From the NCBI GenBank assembly GCA_030428705.1, contig JAUIDI010000002.1, positions 434,001 to 498,000 of the forward strand: 64,000 bases of DNA, given 5' to 3'. The translations under genes and the position numbers were made by a program. Origin of the DNA: Bacteroidia bacterium (GTDB lineage: Bacteria; Bacteroidota; Bacteroidia; Flavobacteriales; Flavobacteriaceae). The notes beneath the pieces are model-generated. The model saw nothing but the letters and a program-made list of their open reading frames with translations, ran no database searches and was not told the origin of the DNA. The stretch's first letter is position 1; the number at the start of each line of letters is the position of its first letter. Shown here in pieces: positions 58,415-64,000 of the stretch.

Positions 58415-59266
58415 ATGAAATACTACATAGTCATTCCCGCGCATAACGAGGAAGCCTTCTTGGCCGATACACTGAACTCGGTCTTAAGGCAAACGCTACA
58501 ACCGCAAAAAGTAATCGTGATCAATGACAATTCTACCGATGGTACGGAAAGAATAATCGATGAATTCTTGATCTTGAATCCGGTTATGGACAAGTTGAAC
58601 ACTACTTCCTCTACGGCCCACATGCCCGGAAGCAAGGTCATAAACGCTTTTAACAAAGGACTCGAATCCCTTGATGACGATTTCGGGTTTATAGTCAAGC
58701 TTGATGCGGACGTCATCCTTCCCGACAATTATTTCGAGAAAATAGCCTATGTCTTCAAGGGAAATCCTAAAGTAGGAATAGCAGGTGGGTTCATCTATGA
58801 ACTGGACAAAAACGGCAATTGGAAATTGAACCATCCGATGGACAAAAACCATGTACGTGGGGCCTTCAAAGCATATTCAAAAAGCTGTTTCGAAGCGATC
58901 GGGGGTTTGAAACCCGCAATGGGTTGGGACACCGTAGATGAACTTTTGGCCCAGTATCATGATTTTGAGATTTTCACGGACGATAGCTTAATAGTAAAAC
59001 ATCTACGCCCTACAGGTAACAATTACAATAAGAGGGCCAAATTACTTCAGGGCAAGGCTATGTATGGCATGCGCTACGGATTTATGATTACGCTGATCGC
59101 TTCTTTAAAGATGGCTTGGAAACAACGAAAACGCAAGGCTTTCATAGACAATATGTACGGTTACCTAAGGGCAAAAAAAGACCAGGAACCTTTTTTGGTC
59201 TCTAAAAACGAAGGTAAGTTTATTCGCGACCTGCGTTGGAACAATATTAAAAGAAAGCTGTTATAA
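58415..59266 (+). CDS. Glycosyltransferase family 2
   Basis: YYIVIPAHNEEAFLADTLNSVLRQTLQPQKVIVINDNSTDGT; KLDADVILPDNYF. Confidence 0.93.
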   Translation: MKYYIVIPAHNEEAFLADTLNSVLRQTLQPQKVIVINDNSTDGTERIIDEFLILNPVMDKLNTTSSTAHMPGSKVINAFNKGLESLDDDFGFIVKLDADVILPDNYFEKIAYVFKGNPKVGIAGGFIYELDKNGNWKLNHPMDKNHVRGAFKAYSKSCFEAIGGLKPAMGWDTVDELLAQYHDFEIFTDDSLIVKHLRPTGNNYNKRAKLLQGKAMYGMRYGFMITLIASLKMAWKQRKRKAFIDNMYGYLRAKKDQEPFLVSKNEGKFIRDLRWNNIKRKLL

Positions 59267-59270
59267 CAAA

Positions 59271-59293
59271 AAACCCCGCCAAAGCGGGGTTTT
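59271..59293. terminator. Terminator shared by convergent GT2 and ompH genes
   Basis: AAACCCCGC-caaa-GCGGGGTTT with flanking A and T runs. Confidence 0.92.
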
Positions 59294-59312
59294 TATTCTC
59301 ATTTAGAAGGGA

Positions 59313-59822
59313 TTATAGACCCAATTCTTTTTTAACATCGGCTAACAGGTCCTTGCCCTTGGCCACAATCAAACCGGTACCCGGTTGTGCATCGATAACA
59401 TAGTCAAAACCTTGCGCTGCAGCCACTTTTTCAATAGCGGCTTTTGCCTTTTCGGATATGGGCGCAAACAACTCTTGCTGTTTTTTCTGCATTTCTTGTT
59501 GGGCGTTTTGCTGAAACTCGCCTATACTTTTTTCGAATCCTTGTAACTCTTCGGCCCGTTTCTTGTTCTCCTCTTCGGTCTTCGAAGGAGCCTCGTTTTG
59601 ATATAAAGTCACTTTATTTCTTAGTTCTGTCATCGAACTTTCTATATCGGCACTATAAGTCTCCTGCAATTTTTTTAATTCTGCCTCAGCTGATTTCATC
59701 TCAGGCATTGCGGCCAACAATTGGGTCACATCAATATGCGCGACCTTACTCTGGGCCTTGACAAAACCGGTAGCGGCTACAAATAGAACTAGGGCTACGG
59801 TTATTTTCTTTACTTGTTTCAT
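59313..59822 (-). CDS. OmpH/Skp-family periplasmic chaperone
   Basis: Signal peptide; KVAHIDVTQLLAAMPEMKSAEAELKKLQ; coiled coil; C-terminal YVIDAQPGTGLIVAKG. Confidence 0.9.
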   Translation of the reverse strand: MKQVKKITVALVLFVAATGFVKAQSKVAHIDVTQLLAAMPEMKSAEAELKKLQETYSADIESSMTELRNKVTLYQNEAPSKTEEENKKRAEELQGFEKSIGEFQQNAQQEMQKKQQELFAPISEKAKAAIEKVAAAQGFDYVIDAQPGTGLIVAKGKDLLADVKKELGL

Positions 59823-59929
59823 GAGTGTTTAATTAATATTTGAGTTTTATTTTTTATTCGTTACACGTTTATTGGATTAATGGTCGACATTAAAAGTGTC
59901 GTATTCGTACAATTTTTCAATGCTTACCA

Positions 59930-60775
59930 CTAGTTAATACTATCTTTTGCTACTTCTTCTTTTTCTTGTTTCTTGGCATTTTTTTTGGCCTCGCGTTCTT
60001 CTAACAATTTTTTTCTTCGTGCCTCATAGGCCTTCTTACGTTCTTCACGCGCTTTCAATTGCTCGGCCCTTTTTTCTTCCGCCGTTTTCTCCCTTGCCTC
60101 TTGCGCCTGCTGTGCTTTCTCTTGGCGCTCCAGTAAGGCATCGGACGGGGTATCGGCCTCCTCTATTTCATCTCCTTCAAAGTCCTCCAGACTGTTTCTT
60201 GTATTCGCTTTTTTTCTAGGTGCACTTACTTTTCTTGTTCGTGCTATTCCCCTTAAAATGATATCGCTTATATCATGTCTTTTTTCGGAGTACAACATTA
60301 CGACATCCGCCGATTTATCAAAAATAAAATCATACTTTTTATTGGCCCCTATTTTCTGTACTTCGTTGAATACCTGATCTTGGATCGGTTGAATCAACCT
60401 GCGCTTCTGTAGCACCAAATCACCCTGAGGTCCGAATCGATCTTGTTGATACCCGATCATTTCTTTTTCAAGGATCTGTATTTCTTCTTCCCTCTCACTG
60501 ATCAATTCGTCGGTCAGCAACACTTTTTCGGCCATAAGATCTTTCTTCATCTGGTCTATGACACTCTGTTGCTGCTCGATCTCCACTTTCCATTTTTGCA
60601 CCTTATCGGCCAATTGCTCACTGGCATCGCGATATTCTTCGACATTCTCCAATATATATTCCATATCGACATAGGCTATTCGAACGCCTCTCGCCTGTGC
60701 AAGGGCGTACGTTGAAAAAAGTACTATCCCGAAAAATAAAAGAACGTTTGATTTTGTCTTTACAAGTTTCATCAC
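59930..60775 (-). CDS. OmpH/Skp-family protein with long charged C-terminal extension
   Basis: RIAYVDMEYILENVEEYRDASEQLADKVQKW; KYDFIFDKSADVVMLYSEKRHDIS; Lys/Glu/Arg-rich tail. Confidence 0.88.
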   Translation of the reverse strand: MMKLVKTKSNVLLFFGIVLFSTYALAQARGVRIAYVDMEYILENVEEYRDASEQLADKVQKWKVEIEQQQSVIDQMKKDLMAEKVLLTDELISEREEEIQILEKEMIGYQQDRFGPQGDLVLQKRRLIQPIQDQVFNEVQKIGANKKYDFIFDKSADVVMLYSEKRHDISDIILRGIARTRKVSAPRKKANTRNSLEDFEGDEIEEADTPSDALLERQEKAQQAQEAREKTAEEKRAEQLKAREERKKAYEARRKKLLEEREAKKNAKKQEKEEVAKDSIN

Positions 60776-60859
60776 TAAATCGTTTTATCCAATAGAAAAT
60801 ATCGTGCCAAAAATACTAAAACCTTTATAATGAAGTAATTAGCCTGACACAATTTTTTT

Positions 60860-63472
60860 TTAAAACTGTTGGCCGATTATGAAGTGTGTTTCCCATCCGT
60901 GCGCCCCTGTGTCTTGGCCCGTGTTATCGGGATCGAAGCCGTATCCGAAATCGATTCCCAATAAACCAAATGCCGGCATAAAAATACGTAGCCCCACACC
61001 AGCCGATCGTTTAACTTCAAACGGATTAAATTCCTGAAAATTGTTGAAAGCATTGCCCGCTTCTAGAAAAGAGAGCATATAAATTGAGGCCGAAGGCTTT
61101 AAGGTTAATGGATATCGCAGTTCTAAGGAAAATTTATTATAGACCAAACCTCCCTCTTGTCTTCCCGTCAAAGGGTCAATAGGAGTCAACGATTGATTTT
61201 CATAACCCCGCAGTTGAATAACGTCACGGCCGTCTAAAGTGAAATTGCCAAGACCATCACCACCAACAAAGAAACGTTCAAAAGGCACATCGCCGACATC
61301 GTGATTGTAGGCACCTAAAAATCCAAATTCGGCATTGGTACGCAATACTAAAGATTTATCGTCTCGGCCGGCCAAAGTATTGTACCAATCTCCCTTAAAA
61401 TTAATCTTATAGTATTCCAACCATTTGAATCTTTCTTCTTCAAGCTTTTCACGTTGGCTATTCAATATAGATACTCTTGGGTCAGTCTGGTCCAAATCCC
61501 TGATTTCTTCCAACAGGGCACTACTCTCATCGCGAATCGCCTTGAAATCCTTATTGCTGAACAAGGAGTAAGGCGGCGTGAGTTTTGCGGTTATCGAAAA
61601 ATTCGAACCACCTCTCGGGAAAATACGTCCTCCCAATGTAGCGTTTCTGGATACCCCCAAGGTATAGGTAAAAGAATTGGATTTTCCATTACCAAAACTA
61701 AAGAGGCCTATGTTGTAGTTCTTAAAATCATATAATTGATAGCCCAATGAGTGGGATATGGTGAAATAGTCATCAGGCCATTGTACCCTTTTGGCGAGTC
61801 CTGCGGATACCCCGGTTATCGAAAACTGACGCGACTTGTCAATATTACGCGTCGCAAAATCATAAGAGAATTGCTGCGTTCGCGAAACGGAAAGATTAAA
61901 ACGTACCGGTTTTACACCGCCCAACCAAGGTTCTGAAAAATTAAGGCTATAGACCCTAAAGGTACGGCTTGCCTGCAAACGTAAGGCAAATGTTTGCCCA
62001 TCACCCATCGGCACCGGTTTGTACGCCTCGCCCTTGAAAAGGTTTTGAATCGAAAAATTGCTGAAGGAAAGACCAAGAGTACCGATAAAACCGCCGCCAC
62101 CATAACCACCTTGCAATTCTATTTGGCTCGAACCGGCCTCGACCAAACTATAATTGATATCTACGGTTCCCTCGTTTGGATTAGCATTACCGACCTCGGG
62201 TTTGATATTTTCCGCATCAAAAAAGCCAAGTTGCCCCAATTCACGGATACTTCTTATGATATCGGACTTGTTGTACTTTTGGCCCGGCCGTGTACGCAGT
62301 TCCCTAAAAATGACATGGTCATTGGTCTTGTCGTTGCCACTTACCGTAATATGATTCAAGAAGGTCTCCTTACCCTCAATTATTCGAATCTCGAAATTAA
62401 TCGTATCGTTCTCGGCAGAGACCTCAACCGGATTGATACTTGAGAACAAATACCCGTTATTTTGGTACGCATTGGTCAAATCGAATGCATCGGGATCCGA
62501 ATCATCGGCGACGCGCTCACGCAATAATACGCCATTGTACGTATCACCCTTTTTAATACCCAATATGGCTGCCAACTCGCGATCCGTATATACAGTATTG
62601 CCCACAAAATCGATATCGCCAAAATAGTATTTGTTGCCCTCTTCGACCTTGATCTTGATATCTATATTGTTATCATCTACCTTGATGATCGTATCTGAAA
62701 GCACCCGGGCGTCCCGATAACCATTTTCAGCATATTTGTCCACTAAAAGGCCGAGGTCGTTATCATAATCATCACGAATGAACTTTGATTTTTTCCAAAA
62801 CCTTCCGAATCTTTTCTCTTTGGTCTTTTTCATGGCCTTGCGCAGCTTCTTGGCCTTTATCTTTTCGTTGCCTTCAAAGATGATATCGTGAATCTTGACC
62901 TTATCCCCTTTCTTGATATTGATTACCATATTTTGGGTATTGTCCCCCACGGTATCTTTGGCGGTAACTATATTGACCTGGGCATTTAAATACCCTTGCT
63001 TCTTGTATTTGTTTTGAAGGTAGTTTTTAGAATTGGCGATAAGGCTCTGTGTAATCTTCTTTCCTTTTTTAAGATCGGTATCTTTCAGAAGTTCATCAAC
63101 CTTGCGTTCTTTAACGCCATATACAGTAACATTCGATAATGTCGGGCGTTCCAAAATATTCAGTTCAAGAAAAATGTTCTCCCCCTGAATATCGGTAATA
63201 AAAAATTTGATATCGGAGAACAACTCAAGACCCCAGAGTTTGTTTATGACCTCACTTATCTGATCTCCGGGCACGGTAATGGGTTGACCGACCCTAAGAC
63301 CCGTATACGTTTTGACCGTCTGCTCATTATAACTTTGGAGACCGGTCACTTCCAAGCCACCTAAAATATACTTTTTGCCGTCCTCATAAGAGAAGTCTTG
63401 AGCTAAAGTAAAGGTGGTAGTTAAGAGTAGTAGAAGAATAAATAAAGGTTCTAGCGGAATGAACCTTTTCAT
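60860..63472 (-). CDS. bamA: Outer membrane protein assembly factor BamA (Omp85)
   Basis: POTRA repeats; FFVGGDGLGNFTLDGRDVIQLRGYEN; C-terminal HFIIGQQF; start moved from 63505 to ATG 63472. Confidence 0.95.
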   Translation of the reverse strand: MKRFIPLEPLFILLLLLTTTFTLAQDFSYEDGKKYILGGLEVTGLQSYNEQTVKTYTGLRVGQPITVPGDQISEVINKLWGLELFSDIKFFITDIQGENIFLELNILERPTLSNVTVYGVKERKVDELLKDTDLKKGKKITQSLIANSKNYLQNKYKKQGYLNAQVNIVTAKDTVGDNTQNMVINIKKGDKVKIHDIIFEGNEKIKAKKLRKAMKKTKEKRFGRFWKKSKFIRDDYDNDLGLLVDKYAENGYRDARVLSDTIIKVDDNNIDIKIKVEEGNKYYFGDIDFVGNTVYTDRELAAILGIKKGDTYNGVLLRERVADDSDPDAFDLTNAYQNNGYLFSSINPVEVSAENDTINFEIRIIEGKETFLNHITVSGNDKTNDHVIFRELRTRPGQKYNKSDIIRSIRELGQLGFFDAENIKPEVGNANPNEGTVDINYSLVEAGSSQIELQGGYGGGGFIGTLGLSFSNFSIQNLFKGEAYKPVPMGDGQTFALRLQASRTFRVYSLNFSEPWLGGVKPVRFNLSVSRTQQFSYDFATRNIDKSRQFSITGVSAGLAKRVQWPDDYFTISHSLGYQLYDFKNYNIGLFSFGNGKSNSFTYTLGVSRNATLGGRIFPRGGSNFSITAKLTPPYSLFSNKDFKAIRDESSALLEEIRDLDQTDPRVSILNSQREKLEEERFKWLEYYKINFKGDWYNTLAGRDDKSLVLRTNAEFGFLGAYNHDVGDVPFERFFVGGDGLGNFTLDGRDVIQLRGYENQSLTPIDPLTGRQEGGLVYNKFSLELRYPLTLKPSASIYMLSFLEAGNAFNNFQEFNPFEVKRSAGVGLRIFMPAFGLLGIDFGYGFDPDNTGQDTGAHGWETHFIIGQQF

Positions 63473-63476
63473 AACG

Positions 63477-64000
63477 CTAGTTGAGTTGTTCGCTAGTTTT
63501 TCCAAATCGTCGTTCTCTGTTCTGGTAATTCTTAATGGCCTCCACTAAATGGTGTTCTGTAAAATCGGGCCAAAATACCTCAATAAAATATAGTTCGGCG
63601 TACGCTATCTGCCAAAGCAAAAAATTGCTGATCCTATGCTCTCCACTGGTTCGGATCAACAAATCTACATCTGGCAAATTGCGCGTGTAAAGATGGTTAT
63701 TAATAATGGTTTCATCAATACTTTCGGGCGAAATTATATTATTTTTAACTTTGCTGGAAATCAATCGAATGGCGGTCTTCAGTTCTTCTCTTGAGCCGTA
63801 ATTAAGGGCAAGTGTCAAGGTCAATCCTGTGTTATGTTTCGTCTTTTCCTTTACCTCTTCAAGTTCACGCAGGGCTTTTTTGGGTAGCAAGGTAATATCC
63901 CCTATCGTATTTAAGCGAACGTTATTATCGACGAGAGTTTTTAGTTCTTTCCGTAGTGAAGACACCAATATGTTCATCAGGGTGTCGACTTCCAATTTGG
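63477..64000 (-). CDS. uppS: Isoprenyl (undecaprenyl diphosphate) synthase, partial (runs off right edge)
   Basis: LTLALNYGSREEL; DVDLLIRTSGEHRISNFLLWQIAYAELYFIEVFWPDF; frame open to the edge. Confidence 0.93.
   Translation of the reverse strand, partial: KLEVDTLMNILVSSLRKELKTLVDNNVRLNTIGDITLLPKKALRELEEVKEKTKHNTGLTLTLALNYGSREELKTAIRLISSKVKNNIISPESIDETIINNHLYTRNLPDVDLLIRTSGEHRISNFLLWQIAYAELYFIEVFWPDFTEHHLVEAIKNYQNRERRFGKTSEQLN

Noticed and set aside
59885-59901. CGACA-ttaaaag-TGTCG stem between the two ompH genes
   Set aside because: Only 5 bp and no U-tract; not distinguishable from chance.

Overview
The window is a chromosomal segment from a Flavobacteriaceae-like Bacteroidota genome. I infer this from SusC/SusD genes, A/T-rich spacers, TAnnTTTG-type -7 boxes and gene content. 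Left part (1-11000, minus strand): the spc/S10/str ribosomal super-operon, from partial rplR through rplF ... rpsJ to fusA, rpsG and rpsL. From 11 to 23 kb (plus): a SusC/SusD pair with a third lipoprotein, an arylsulfotransferase-like protein and a large FG-GAP/ASPIC lipoprotein. From 23 to 35 kb: housekeeping genes (rlmB, rhomboid, rarA, radC, mpl, others) mixed with conserved secreted proteins. From 35.2 to 43.7 kb (plus): the most unusual locus. It encodes a 2208-aa alpha-2-macroglobulin with an intact CxEQ thioester motif and an embedded CarboxypepD_reg plus TonB-plug module lacking a beta-barrel. Downstream are a Cys-motif/CarboxypepD_reg membrane protein and a transglutaminase-like protein. 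From 43.7 kb to the end: obgE, a fused hpt-adk gene, purK/purE, an M3 peptidase, a sigma factor with a tiny zinc-finger anti-sigma candidate, gcvP, GT2, two ompH paralogs, bamA and partial uppS. I saw no tRNA, rRNA, CRISPR array, transposase or phage genes. Non-coding observations include two composite double-palindrome repeats around hpt-adk, word-like intergenic spacers shared between distant loci, a candidate sRNA or UTR with a strong terminator, and -7 boxes 4 nt upstream of three start codons. All family calls come from reading the sequence; no database search was run.
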